Shown here: positions 44,266 through 53,223 of the stretch, piece by piece
Numbering within the stretch: position 1 is the first letter of the stretch
Layout of the letters: every line of letters starts with the position of its first letter
Origin: Flavobacterium sp.
GTDB taxonomy: Bacteria > Bacteroidota > Bacteroidia > Flavobacteriales > Flavobacteriaceae
Assembly: GCA_018401995.1 (NCBI GenBank)
Contig: JAGYJR010000008.1
Coordinates: 1-64,000 of the forward strand
DNA length: 64,000 nucleotides
Direction of reading: 5' to 3'
Notes under the pieces: model-generated
Databases searched by the model: none
The model's input: the letters and a program-made list of their open reading frames with translations, nothing else
Told to the model about the DNA's origin: nothing
Program-made: the position numbers and the translations under genes

Positions 44266-44763
44266 TTATCCAACCTGAGCATGGTTGAAAAATACTTCGG
44301 CAAGTTTTCCTTTTTCAGGAAGTGTGGCAACTTCACCAGCGTCGATTATAAATACGTCTACATTACTTTTTTCAATGAAGGTTTCTAAATTGAAGCTTTT
44401 AGAATTGGTTAAACGCAATTTCTGATTGGTCATTACAATTTGTTCTACTCTATTACCTTCTAAATAATTGTTAAAAGCCGCTTGATTGTATCCTGTAAAC
44501 AAATCAATTCGCATGGAATTAATCTGAGAATCAAACTTGTTTTTAATTACTTCAAATGCTTCTTCAAATTCTGGGTTAGTCAAACTAGCAATTTGTTTGG
44601 CTTTGGAATAAAACAATAAATCTCTGATAGAATCGCTTAAGCTCACACCGTGTAAAAGCACAATGTCAAATTGTAAATTAGTTGTGTTATTAGCCAAAAC
44701 TGTCTTCAAAACGTTTAGCGATTGTACGGTAAAATCTGTTGGAATTAAAATGGTTTTTTTCAT
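44266..44763 (-). CDS. Universal-stress-protein-like protein
   Basis: 165-aa cytoplasmic protein when started at MKKTILIPTDFTVQSLNVLK (ATG 44763). The opening resembles the first strand of UspA domains (ILIPTDFS). Later segments alternate helix and strand (DIVLLHGVSLSDSIRDLL; RVEQIVMTNQKLRL; DVFIIDAGEVATLP). The usual ATP-binding GxxGxxxxxxxxGS(T/S) motif of UspA is not present, so nucleotide binding is doubtful. It leads a three-gene unit with the lipocalin-like and DUF1275 genes; a minus-strand TAATTTTG box sits at 44791-44798. Confidence 0.65.
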   Translation of the reverse strand: MKKTILIPTDFTVQSLNVLKTVLANNTTNLQFDIVLLHGVSLSDSIRDLLFYSKAKQIASLTNPEFEEAFEVIKNKFDSQINSMRIDLFTGYNQAAFNNYLEGNRVEQIVMTNQKLRLTNSKSFNLETFIEKSNVDVFIIDAGEVATLPEKGKLAEVFFNHAQVG

Positions 44764-44938
44764 AGCATTAATCATTTTTAGATTACACTACAAAATTAGA
44801 GTCGGGAAATTAGAGCGGTTTAAATCTAAGATTAGAATATTATTAAAATTTACCTCTTTAGATTAAAACGAGATTAGAAAAGCCTAATTTTTAGTTAAAA
44901 ACCTTAAAAAATTCTGAAAATCAGCACTTTTATTAGTT

Positions 44939-46321
44939 TTAAGGTTGCCAAACAGGTAAGGTAATTTGAACAGTTGTTCCTTGATTTTCTAGAGACGTAA
45001 CCATCATTTTACCGTTGTGCATTCTAATAATATTCCTAGTTAGTGGCAAACCAATTCCGTAACCTTCATAGTTTTTGGTATTAGAAGCTCTAAAGAATGG
45101 GTCGTAAATGTACTTGATTTCGTTTTCTGGTATACCAATTCCTTTGTCCCGTATTACTACATAAACAAAATCATCGGAAGCGCCAATAGAAACAACAACC
45201 GTATCATAATCAGAATACTTGCAACCGTTACTGATAATATTGCTTAGTGCTAAATGTAATAGTTGTTGGTTTCCGTTTACTTTTAATTTCATTGGATTTT
45301 CTGGAAGTAATTCCATATCCAAATGAATTTTATTTTTCGCGTTTAAACTTTCTAAGTTTTCTTTTACATCCCAAAGTAATTGGTCAATTCGAACTTTATC
45401 AAACTTTTGTACTTTGCCGTTGAATCCTGTTTGAGCTAAAAACAATAAAGCTTTTGTTTTGTTATCTAATTTTTCTGCCTCTTGCAATACAATATAAAGC
45501 GCTTCAATGTATTCTTCTGGTCTTCTTGGTTTAGACAAAACCACATCTGCTTCGCCAATAATTGCTGTTAAAGGCGTTCTTAATTCGTGTGAAGCATTAC
45601 TGATGAAGTTGTTTTGGGTTTCAAAAGAAGTTTCAATACGATCAAGCATATCGTTGAATGTGCTTGCTAATTCGTTTAGTTCATCACTACGATTGGTGTC
45701 TTTCAGACGTAAATGCAAATTTTCAGAGCTAATTTCTTTTACTTGCTCCGTTATAATAGAAATAGGCTTGAAAATATTTTTTGAAAAATATAACGCAATG
45801 TACAAAAGCAGTAAGATTGAAGCTACAATTGCAAATAATAAGGTTTGAATTAAATTTTCCGCTTGATTGAGTTGGAAATAATTTTCAGCTGCGGTAATAA
45901 CAATAAATTTTCCAGATTTGGATTGGTAATTAATTCCTTTATAAAGGTAACGCTCAGAAACATATTCGTCGCTATTGTTTTTAACTACATTTCTTAAAAA
46001 GTTTTCCGGGATTCCAATTCTTTGGGCTTCAAACGTTAGATCGATTGCGTCATCAATTGGAATAAAAAAATCTTTTTCGTGAGGTAATTTTTCAGAAAAA
46101 CTAAGTTTATCAAGTACATTTCTATCTACAACTTCTTCATTGTCTAATTGTTCTTTGGCTACTTTAAATGCTCTGGCTTCTAAAAGTTTAAAGAAATAAT
46201 TCTCTGAATAATTGGAAACCGAATAATAAATGAAAATACTAAACGAGAAAATCACTATTAAAAAAGGAATTAATAGTAACAAAATGGTTCTCGATTGTCT
46301 TTTCATGGTTTTGATTGGCAT
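44939..46321 (-). CDS. Sensor histidine kinase
   Basis: 460-aa two-component sensor. Transmembrane helix 1 at ~14-34, a periplasmic sensing region of ~130 aa, helix 2 (ILLLLYIALYF, ~170-188), HAMP (IFKPISIITEQVKEISSENLHLRLKDTNRSDELNELASTFNDML), HisKA with the phospho-acceptor in FISNASHELRTPLTAIIGE (His near 247), and an ATPase domain with N box LSNIISNGCKYSDY, G1 RDKGIGIPENE, G2 YEGYGIGLPL. The internal Met-6 (46306) could also be the start. It follows the response regulator by ten bases. The signal is unknown. Confidence 0.95.
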   Translation of the reverse strand: MPIKTMKRQSRTILLLLIPFLIVIFSFSIFIYYSVSNYSENYFFKLLEARAFKVAKEQLDNEEVVDRNVLDKLSFSEKLPHEKDFFIPIDDAIDLTFEAQRIGIPENFLRNVVKNNSDEYVSERYLYKGINYQSKSGKFIVITAAENYFQLNQAENLIQTLLFAIVASILLLLYIALYFSKNIFKPISIITEQVKEISSENLHLRLKDTNRSDELNELASTFNDMLDRIETSFETQNNFISNASHELRTPLTAIIGEADVVLSKPRRPEEYIEALYIVLQEAEKLDNKTKALLFLAQTGFNGKVQKFDKVRIDQLLWDVKENLESLNAKNKIHLDMELLPENPMKLKVNGNQQLLHLALSNIISNGCKYSDYDTVVVSIGASDDFVYVVIRDKGIGIPENEIKYIYDPFFRASNTKNYEGYGIGLPLTRNIIRMHNGKMMVTSLENQGTTVQITLPVWQP

Positions 46322-46331
46322 GGCATCTCTT

Positions 46332-47036
46332 TTAAGCTTCTTTTAAAACATAACCCATTCCAATTACGGTATGCAATAGTTTCTGATCTGGATTTGTGTC
46401 AATTTTTTTTCGAAGGTAATTTACGTAAACATCTACCACGTTAGTTCCTAAATCGTAATCAACACCCCAAACAGCTTCTAAAATATCGGTTCTAGAAAGC
46501 ACTTTGTTTTTGTTGTTTATGAAATAAAAAAGCAATTTAAATTCGGTTGAAGTGAGTGAAATTTCTTCATCTGAGCGCATTACTTTTTTCGTGTAATCGT
46601 TTAGCACTAAATCACCGAACGTATGAATATAATTTTCTTCAATTATACGCTCTTTCTTTTTTAATGGTTTTCCTTCTGCTCTTCGTATTAAGGTTTTAAT
46701 TCTTGCTACTAATTCTATGAACTTAAAGGGTTTTACCAAATAATCATCGGCTCCATTCTCTAATCCCAAAACCACATTTTCTGATGTTCCTAAAGCTGTC
46801 AAAAACAAAATAGGAACCTGCGGATTTTCTTCTCTTATGGCTTTACATACTTCTAATCCATTCATTTCGGGCAACATAATATCCAAAACAATGATGTCGA
46901 AAGTGTTTTTCATAGCCATTTGTAGACCTGATTTTCCATCGAAAGCAACAGTTACTTCAAAACCTTCTTCAGTTAATCCTTTTTTTATAAAGGAAACCAC
47001 ATGAGCTTCATCTTCAACAACAAGTATTTTTTTCAT
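46332..47036 (-). CDS. OmpR-family response regulator
   Basis: 234-aa DNA-binding regulator partnered with the kinase downstream. Receiver domain with acidic pocket VVEDEAH, phospho-acceptor in DIIVLDIMLPEMNG (Asp near 51), switch Thr in ILFLTALG and Lys in YLVKPFKF; winged-helix domain from about 130 (LTSTEFKLLFYFINNKNKVLSRTDILEAVWG, VDVYVNYLRKKID). It is first in the operon, with no terminator before the kinase. Confidence 0.96.
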   Translation of the reverse strand: MKKILVVEDEAHVVSFIKKGLTEEGFEVTVAFDGKSGLQMAMKNTFDIIVLDIMLPEMNGLEVCKAIREENPQVPILFLTALGTSENVVLGLENGADDYLVKPFKFIELVARIKTLIRRAEGKPLKKKERIIEENYIHTFGDLVLNDYTKKVMRSDEEISLTSTEFKLLFYFINNKNKVLSRTDILEAVWGVDYDLGTNVVDVYVNYLRKKIDTNPDQKLLHTVIGMGYVLKEA

Positions 47037-47151
47037 TATAATTTTGGGTTTGAAATGTTTAAAAAAGTCCGACTTAATTAGTAACAGTTAATTAATTGTG
47101 AAAACTCATCGTAAACATTGTTGCAAATTAAAAAAAATCAAACAAACTTAA

Positions 47152-47159
47152 TACCTTTG
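47152..47159 (+). promoter_or_regulatory. -7 box of the PLP-enzyme gene
   Basis: TACCTTTG, matching TAnnTTTG, 20 bases before the ATG at 47180. Confidence 0.5.
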
Positions 47160-47179
47160 TAACTTAAAATTAAGAAATA

Positions 47180-48325
47180 ATGAAATTCAATACCAAAACG
47201 ATACATGGTGGACAACATCATGAAAAAGTAACTGGAGCGGTAATGCCTCCGGTGTTTCAAACTTCTACATATGTACAAAGTAGTCCAGGCAAACCAATTG
47301 GCGATTACGAATATAGTAGAGCAGCAAACCCAACAAGAACGGCTTTGGAAGACGCTTTAGCAAGTATCGAAAATGGAGCAAAAGGTTTAGCTTTTTCTTC
47401 TGGATTAGCAGCAACTGATTGTTTGTTACGTATGTTTAAAGCTGGTGACGAAATCATTGCAATGGATGATTTATACGGCGGAACATATAGATTATTCACA
47501 AGATTATATAAAGATAGCGGCATCAAATTTCATTTTGTAGATATGAATGATTTGGAGAAATTCCAATCGTTAATCAATGAAAACACAAAATTGGTTTGGG
47601 TTGAAACCCCAACAAACCCATTAATGAAATTAGCGGATATTGCAGCGATTGCACAAATCACAAAAAGACACAATATTTTATTTGCAGTTGATAATACTTT
47701 CGCAACACCTTATCTACAAAAACCATTAGATTTAGGTGCCGATATTGTAATGCATTCGGCAACTAAATATTTAGGTGGTCATTCTGATGTTATTGCAGGA
47801 GCATTAATTATCAAAGACAAAGTGTTAGGAGAAGAATTACATTTCAAACAATTTGCAACAGGTGCAACTTTAGGACCAATGGATTCTTTCTTAGTATTAA
47901 GAGGAATCAAAACATTGCATTTACGCGTACAACGTCATTGCGAAAATGGAGAGAAAGTTGCGGAATACTTGAACAATCATCCTTTAGTGGAAAGAGTGTA
48001 TTATCCAGGTTTAGCTTCGCATCCATTTCATGAAATTGCTAAGAAGCAAATGAGTGGTTTTGGAGGAATGGTAACTTTTACTTTCAAATCAGGCAAAAAA
48101 GAAGATGCTATTAAATTCTTAGAAAATTTAAAAGTATTCACTTTGGCGGAATCTTTAGGAGGAGTGGAATCGTTAGCAAATCATCCAGCGTTAATGACAC
48201 ATGCTTCTATTCCAGAAGATAAGAGAAAAGAAGTAGGCATTTCAGATGATTTAGTTCGTTTGAGCGTAGGAATTGAAGATATTGAAGATTTGTTAGCCGA
48301 TTTAGAACAAGCATTTAAATTATAG
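47180..48325 (+). CDS. Cystathionine gamma-synthase/lyase-type PLP enzyme
   Basis: 381-aa enzyme of the Cys/Met metabolism PLP family. The PLP lysine is in MHSATKYLGGHSDVIAGALI (near 196). Other landmarks are EYSRAANPTRTALEDALASIENG, FSSGLAATDCLLRMF, the aromatic PLP-stacking DDLYGGTYRLF and the C-terminal VESLANHPALMTHASI with SVGIEDIEDLLADLEQA. The SLGGVESL segment is shared by cystathionine gamma-synthase and gamma-lyase, so these cannot be separated here; methionine gamma-lyase is less likely. Monocistronic, with its own promoter box and terminator. Confidence 0.93.
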   Translation: MKFNTKTIHGGQHHEKVTGAVMPPVFQTSTYVQSSPGKPIGDYEYSRAANPTRTALEDALASIENGAKGLAFSSGLAATDCLLRMFKAGDEIIAMDDLYGGTYRLFTRLYKDSGIKFHFVDMNDLEKFQSLINENTKLVWVETPTNPLMKLADIAAIAQITKRHNILFAVDNTFATPYLQKPLDLGADIVMHSATKYLGGHSDVIAGALIIKDKVLGEELHFKQFATGATLGPMDSFLVLRGIKTLHLRVQRHCENGEKVAEYLNNHPLVERVYYPGLASHPFHEIAKKQMSGFGGMVTFTFKSGKKEDAIKFLENLKVFTLAESLGGVESLANHPALMTHASIPEDKRKEVGISDDLVRLSVGIEDIEDLLADLEQAFKL

Positions 48326-48341
48326 TAAATCTATAAAGCAA

Positions 48342-48372
48342 AAAATCCCGATTAATAAATCGGGATTTTTTT
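48342..48372. terminator. Bidirectional terminator between the PLP enzyme and the barrel gene
   Basis: AAATCCCGATT - AATA - AATCGGGATTT with T7 after and A-rich sequence before, between convergent genes. Confidence 0.85.
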
Positions 48373-48390
48373 ATTGTTAATATTTTAAAA

Positions 48391-49170
48391 TTAATCTAAA
48401 TAATAAATGTATCCAAAGTGGAACCATAAGTTCCAGTCGTTTGCTTTATTTTCAGAATAAATCTCTGGATCTTTTCTTAATCCGTCTACCCAATCATCAA
48501 AATAGTATTGCCATCTTAATTCTACAAATAAATCAGATAACTCAGTAAGTTTGTAACGAGTTCCTACTGAAGAAACCACAGACCAAGTACTTCCTGAACC
48601 TGACATATAACCATCTGGTAAATACCTTGGATAAGTGGTTAGTTCTGTTCCTAAAGGTCCTAATTCAGAATAGGTGTCATTTTGATAAAAAGAATAATGA
48701 GCGCCTAATCCAACAAAAGGAGCCCAACCACCTTGAGAAGCAGTAAATTCACGAATACTCCAAGGAAAAAACTCTAATTGCATACCAATATCGGTTACTT
48801 TAGCTTCACCTTTCATGGCATCTAACTTAAAACCATCTGGACTATTTCTTTCAGCCCATTTCCCAAAATGTTCCAATTTAGTACTATTGTAAGAAAGTTC
48901 AGAACGTAATTTAAAGTGATCATTAAAATAGGTGTCAGCCGTGTAACAGTTACATTCAGCACGATACGAGAAGTTCATGTAATGAACAAGTCCTATACCA
49001 AATCCAGTATTCCCTTTATTGGTTTCAAAATCGCCACGCACTCCAAAGTCAGACTGAAAAGCTACACCGCCCATAAAGGCACCAACTTCATGAGAAAACC
49101 CAAATTGAGCTTGTGAAGTAAATGGAGCTAAAAAAAGCAATAAGATTAGGTGTTTTAATTTTTTAGTCAT
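48391..49170 (-). CDS. Outer-membrane beta-barrel protein (THC0290_0291-like)
   Basis: 259-aa exported barrel. Signal peptide MTKKLKHLILLLFLAPFTSQAQ at the ATG 49170; the track's start at 49236 adds 22 residues and is unlikely. The mature part shows FGFSHEVGAFMGGVAFQSDFG, GFGIGLVHYMNFSYRAECNCY, LQLEFFPWSI-type strands and a closing strand WNLWFHFGYIYYLD. I recall a flavobacterial family of this pattern named THC0290_0291; function unknown. It is divergent from gdhA. The CNCY pair is noteworthy for a periplasmic disulphide. Confidence 0.7.
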   Translation of the reverse strand: MTKKLKHLILLLFLAPFTSQAQFGFSHEVGAFMGGVAFQSDFGVRGDFETNKGNTGFGIGLVHYMNFSYRAECNCYTADTYFNDHFKLRSELSYNSTKLEHFGKWAERNSPDGFKLDAMKGEAKVTDIGMQLEFFPWSIREFTASQGGWAPFVGLGAHYSFYQNDTYSELGPLGTELTTYPRYLPDGYMSGSGSTWSVVSSVGTRYKLTELSDLFVELRWQYYFDDWVDGLRKDPEIYSENKANDWNLWFHFGYIYYLD

Positions 49171-49335
49171 TGCTAAAATTTTTCTATTATCGGACAAATA
49201 TATAAAAACAAAGTTCAGATTAAAAAAAAATATCAATTTTCTTGTTTAAAAAATCTTAAAATTTTCTAAAAACATCCAAAAAACGTTAAATCTTAATTTT
49301 TTTGTAAAATAAATTTAACATGATTTTTTTAAATG

Positions 49336-49343
49336 TATATTTG
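49336..49343 (+). promoter_or_regulatory. -7 box of gdhA
   Basis: TATATTTG, 70 bases before the ATG; the leader is AT-rich with two GATTTAAATT-type words just before the start. Confidence 0.5.
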
Positions 49344-49413
49344 TCGAGTTTAACTAATATGTTTCTGTTAAACAAAAAATAACATAAATTGATTTAAATT
49401 GATTTAATACAAA

Positions 49414-50757
49414 ATGGAACAAAAAATTAAAGATTTTATGGCAGAAGTAGAAGCCAAAAATCCAAATGAACCTGAATTTTTACAAGCAGTTAAAGAATTT
49501 GCTGAAACAGTAATTCCTTTTATTGCTGAACAAAAAAAATATGATGGGAAAAATCTATTATTGAGAATGGCCGAACCAGAGCGATCTGTGATTTTTAGAG
49601 TGCCTTGGGTAGATGATAAAGGAGAAATTCAAGTGAACAGAGGTTTCCGTATTCAAATGAACTCAGCTATTGGACCATACAAAGGTGGTATCCGATTTCA
49701 CAATACAGTAAACTTATCTGTTCTTAAATTCTTAGCTTTTGAACAAGTCTTTAAAAACAGCTTAACAACACTTCCAATGGGTGGTGGTAAAGGAGGTTCA
49801 GATTTTGACCCACAAGGAAAATCAGATGGGGAAATCATGCGTTTTTGTCAATCTTTCATGACAGAATTATGTCGTCATATTGGTCCAGATTTAGATGTTC
49901 CTGCAGGAGATATTGGTGTTGGAGCAAGAGAAATTGGTTACATGTTCGGACAATATAAAAGAATTCGTAATGAATTCACTGGGGTTTTAACAGGAAAAGG
50001 CTTAGCTTACGGTGGTTCATTAATTCGTCCAGAAGCTACTGGTTACGGTGTAGTATATTTCACCGAGCAAATGTTAAGAACTAGAGGTGAAAAAATTGAA
50101 GGAAAAACTGTAGCAATTTCAGGTTTTGGAAATGTGGCTTGGGGTGTTGCTCTAAAAGTAAATGAATTAGGCGGAAAATTAGTTACAATTTCTGGTCCTG
50201 ATGGATATATTTATGATGCAGACGGAATTTCTGGAGACAAAATCGAATACATGCTTGAAATGCGTGCAAGTGGAAGTAATAAAGCGGAAACATATGTTGA
50301 GAAATATCCTAATGCAGTATTCCACAAAGGAAAAAGTCCTTGGGAAGCTAAAGTAGATATCGCTATTCCATGTGCAACGCAAAATGAATTAAATGCTGAT
50401 GACGCTGAAAAACTTATTGCTAATGGTGTAATGTGTGTTACAGAAGCTGCAAACATGCCATGTACTCTTGATGCAATTAAATTATTCCTTGATGCAAAAG
50501 TATTATTTGCACCAGGTAAAGCTGCAAATGCTGGTGGTGTTGCCGCTTCTGGTTTAGAAATGACACAAAACTCTATCCGTTTAAATTGGACAAGTGAAGA
50601 AGTTGATGCGCGTTTAAAAGACATTATGGTTGGTATTCACAGTCAATGTAAAAAATACGGAACTGAAGAAGACGGCTATGTAAATTATGTAAAAGGTGCT
50701 AACATCGCTGGATTCGTAAAAGTTGCTGACGCTATGTTGGCTCAAGGTGTAGTTTAA
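49414..50757 (+). CDS. gdhA: Glutamate dehydrogenase (hexameric type)
   Basis: Converts 2-oxoglutarate and ammonium to glutamate. The 447-aa product is the 450-aa hexameric class. The catalytic lysine is in LPMGGGKGGSDFDPQGKSDGE (near 128), with GGIRFHNTVNLSVLKFLAFEQ before it and the dinucleotide motif VAISGFGNVAWG (near 233). The conserved DVPAGDIGVGAREIG is present. NADP preference is usual for this class but not proven. Own promoter and terminator. Confidence 0.97.
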   Translation: MEQKIKDFMAEVEAKNPNEPEFLQAVKEFAETVIPFIAEQKKYDGKNLLLRMAEPERSVIFRVPWVDDKGEIQVNRGFRIQMNSAIGPYKGGIRFHNTVNLSVLKFLAFEQVFKNSLTTLPMGGGKGGSDFDPQGKSDGEIMRFCQSFMTELCRHIGPDLDVPAGDIGVGAREIGYMFGQYKRIRNEFTGVLTGKGLAYGGSLIRPEATGYGVVYFTEQMLRTRGEKIEGKTVAISGFGNVAWGVALKVNELGGKLVTISGPDGYIYDADGISGDKIEYMLEMRASGSNKAETYVEKYPNAVFHKGKSPWEAKVDIAIPCATQNELNADDAEKLIANGVMCVTEAANMPCTLDAIKLFLDAKVLFAPGKAANAGGVAASGLEMTQNSIRLNWTSEEVDARLKDIMVGIHSQCKKYGTEEDGYVNYVKGANIAGFVKVADAMLAQGVV

Positions 50758-50780
50758 TACAATAATATCCAAATATTTTA

Positions 50781-50810
50781 AAAGTCCATTCAACTGAATG
50801 GACTTTTTTT
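50781..50810 (+). terminator. Terminator of gdhA
   Basis: AAAGTCCATTCA - AC - TGAATGGACTTT with T7. Confidence 0.88.
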
Positions 50811-50848
50811 ATTTCAATAGCATAAATACAGAATTCTCACGTTTATAC

Positions 50849-50856
50849 TATATTTG
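50849..50856 (+). promoter_or_regulatory. -7 box of porZ
   Basis: TATATTTG, 16 bases before the porZ ATG. Confidence 0.5.
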
Positions 50857-50871
50857 TAATAAAATGCTAGA

Positions 50872-53163
50872 ATGAAACAATATATTTGGCTTTTACTCCT
50901 TGTTAACTTTCAATTGTTTGCCCAACAAAACAATCAGTTGTGGAAAAGTTATTTTTCGTATAATGAAATTGTAGATGTAACTAATGGCTTGACTAATATT
51001 TATGCAGCCACAGATAATAGTGTGTTTACTAAAAATACTTCAACCGGAAACTTAAGTCAAACCAACTCAATAAATGGATTCAAACCTGAATCCATAACTT
51101 GTATAACTTATTCTGATACTGAAAACAAAACTTTTGTTGGCAACACCAACGGCTTGCTTTTAGTAATCAATGCTGATGGAAGTATCACTCAAAAAGTAGA
51201 TATTATTACTGAAGTTCCTGTTCCACCCAATAAAAAAAGAATCAACGATTTATACGAACACAACGGAAGAATCTATATTGCCACCGACTACGGAATTTCT
51301 GTACTCAATGCCTCTACTTTGGAATTTATAACTACTTATTTTATTGGACCAAATGGTGAAGAATTAGAAGTATTACAAACTACTGTAAAAGACAATGAAA
51401 TTTACGCGGTAACTAGAACAAACGGAATCAGAAAAGGCGACTTAAACAATCCTTTTTTATTCGATTTTGCTCAGTGGACAACATTTGACAATGGTTTTTG
51501 GACAGGAATTATCACATTTAACAACCAAATAATAGCCTCCAATACAAACGGAAGAACTTTTCGTTATAACGGAACTGTATTTGTTGAAATCCTAAATCAT
51601 TCTCAAGCCGGAATTAGACTAAAAACCAATCAATCCGAAATTATTGTTACTACTCCAATATCTGTTTTTGTTTTAAACCAAATGTTTAACACTATTGCTA
51701 CTATCACAAATACTTCCATTCCAGAATACAATCCTCGTTTCACAGCAGCAACAGTAGTTAATGGAAATTTATTCATTGGAACCGAAAAAGACGGACTTTT
51801 TGAAACAGTTTTAACTAACCCAAGCAGTTTTGAAAATATTTCTCCCAATGGCCCTTTGCAAAATTATATTTTTAGAGTAAAAAAAGGACCGAACAGACTT
51901 TGGGCTGTACATGGAAATTATAACCAACAATACAATCCATATCCTTTAGATGAATTAGGAATTAGTTATTTTGAAGAACAAAATGGCTGGGAAGTAATTC
52001 CTTATGAAGATTTATTAGAAGCAAAATCGTTATCCGACATCGCTATAAATCCAAATAACCCGAACGAAGTTTATATATCTTCTTTCTTTTCTGGACTTTT
52101 AAAGATTAATGGTAGTGACATCACACTTCAAAATAATACCAATACAGGACCTAATGGTTTAGAATCTTTAGTTTTATCGCCGCCTAATCCTTCTTATGTT
52201 GACATTCGTATCAACAGTCCCACCTTTGATAGTGATGGCAATCTTTGGGTTACTAATGCTTTTGTTAATCGCGGAATTAAAGTTTTACGAGGAAACCAAT
52301 GGCAATCGTACAATTTACAAGGCATTACAGCAAATATTTCAACTGGAAGATATAATAATATCGCTATTGATAGAAATAAAACTAAATGGATTGCTGCTTA
52401 CAACGATGGGATAGTAGCATTCAATGAAAATTTGAACAACAAATTCATCAATATTAATGTAAATAACGGCAACTTGCCCGATCCTGTAGTAACTTGTGTA
52501 GCATTGGATAATAGAAACCAACTATGGATTGGAACTTTTAGAGGATTACGAATCCTATCAAGCGTTGACCGATTTCTATCAGAAACCGAATTAACCACAA
52601 CCAACATTGTGATTCAAGAAGGAGATTTGGCACAAGAACTTTTCTTCCAGCAATCCATCATCGATATTGCAGTTGATGGTGCTAATAGAAAATGGGTATC
52701 TATTGCAAATGGAGGTGTGTTTTTGGTTTCTGCTAACGGACAAGAAACTATATATCGCTTTGACAAAGACAACTCGCCATTGCCAAGTAACAATATTTTA
52801 GACATCGAAATTGACGGAACTTCAGGCGAAGTGTTTTTTGCAACCGATAAAGGAATGGTCTCCTTTTTAGGAACATCAACCAAACCAAGTGACAGTTTAG
52901 CCGATGTTTTCGTTTATCCCAATCCTGTACGACCAGGGTTTGTTGGTACAGTGAAAATTAGCGGATTAACCGATAGGGCTAATATTAAAATAACCGATAT
53001 TGAAGGGAATTTGGTTTTCGAAACCACTTCATCTGGAGGAACTATAGAATGGGATACAACAGCTTTTGGAAAATATAAAGTAGCATCAGGCGTTTACATG
53101 ATTTTTGTTGCCAGCCAAGACGGAACAGATTCTGCGGTTAAAAAAGTAATGGTAATTAGATAA
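50872..53163 (+). CDS. porZ: Type IX secretion system component PorZ
   Basis: 763-aa surface protein of the T9SS attachment complex. Signal peptide MKQYIWLLLLVNFQLFAQ; then two seven-bladed beta-propeller domains with recurrent W-x-G/A-T blades (NQLWIGTFRGLRIL, GNLWVTNAFVNRGIKVL, NRKWVSIANGGVFLV, GEVFFATDKGMVSFLG). The last ~80 residues form a T9SS type A-like sorting domain: VFVYPNPVRPGFVGTVKISGL ... ITDIEGNLVFE ... VASGVYMIFV ... KKVMVIR. Length and layout match PorZ of Porphyromonas. PorZ recruits A-LPS-linking PorU. Its natural downstream neighbour appears to have been recO, now separated by a 2.7-kb insertion. Confidence 0.87.
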   Translation: MKQYIWLLLLVNFQLFAQQNNQLWKSYFSYNEIVDVTNGLTNIYAATDNSVFTKNTSTGNLSQTNSINGFKPESITCITYSDTENKTFVGNTNGLLLVINADGSITQKVDIITEVPVPPNKKRINDLYEHNGRIYIATDYGISVLNASTLEFITTYFIGPNGEELEVLQTTVKDNEIYAVTRTNGIRKGDLNNPFLFDFAQWTTFDNGFWTGIITFNNQIIASNTNGRTFRYNGTVFVEILNHSQAGIRLKTNQSEIIVTTPISVFVLNQMFNTIATITNTSIPEYNPRFTAATVVNGNLFIGTEKDGLFETVLTNPSSFENISPNGPLQNYIFRVKKGPNRLWAVHGNYNQQYNPYPLDELGISYFEEQNGWEVIPYEDLLEAKSLSDIAINPNNPNEVYISSFFSGLLKINGSDITLQNNTNTGPNGLESLVLSPPNPSYVDIRINSPTFDSDGNLWVTNAFVNRGIKVLRGNQWQSYNLQGITANISTGRYNNIAIDRNKTKWIAAYNDGIVAFNENLNNKFININVNNGNLPDPVVTCVALDNRNQLWIGTFRGLRILSSVDRFLSETELTTTNIVIQEGDLAQELFFQQSIIDIAVDGANRKWVSIANGGVFLVSANGQETIYRFDKDNSPLPSNNILDIEIDGTSGEVFFATDKGMVSFLGTSTKPSDSLADVFVYPNPVRPGFVGTVKISGLTDRANIKITDIEGNLVFETTSSGGTIEWDTTAFGKYKVASGVYMIFVASQDGTDSAVKKVMVIR

Positions 53164-53197
53164 TACCTATCTCCCGTCACCTAACACCCATCACCTT

Positions 53198-53223
53198 AAA
53201 AATGCTCGTCAAAACTAAAGCCA
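53198..53223. repeat. 26-bp direct repeat, left copy (first codons of recO)
   Basis: AAAA plus the first 22 coding bases of recO (ATGCTCGTCAAAAC...), identical to 55929-55954. After it the sequence jumps into the interior of an FAD oxidoreductase gene. Confidence 0.9.
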
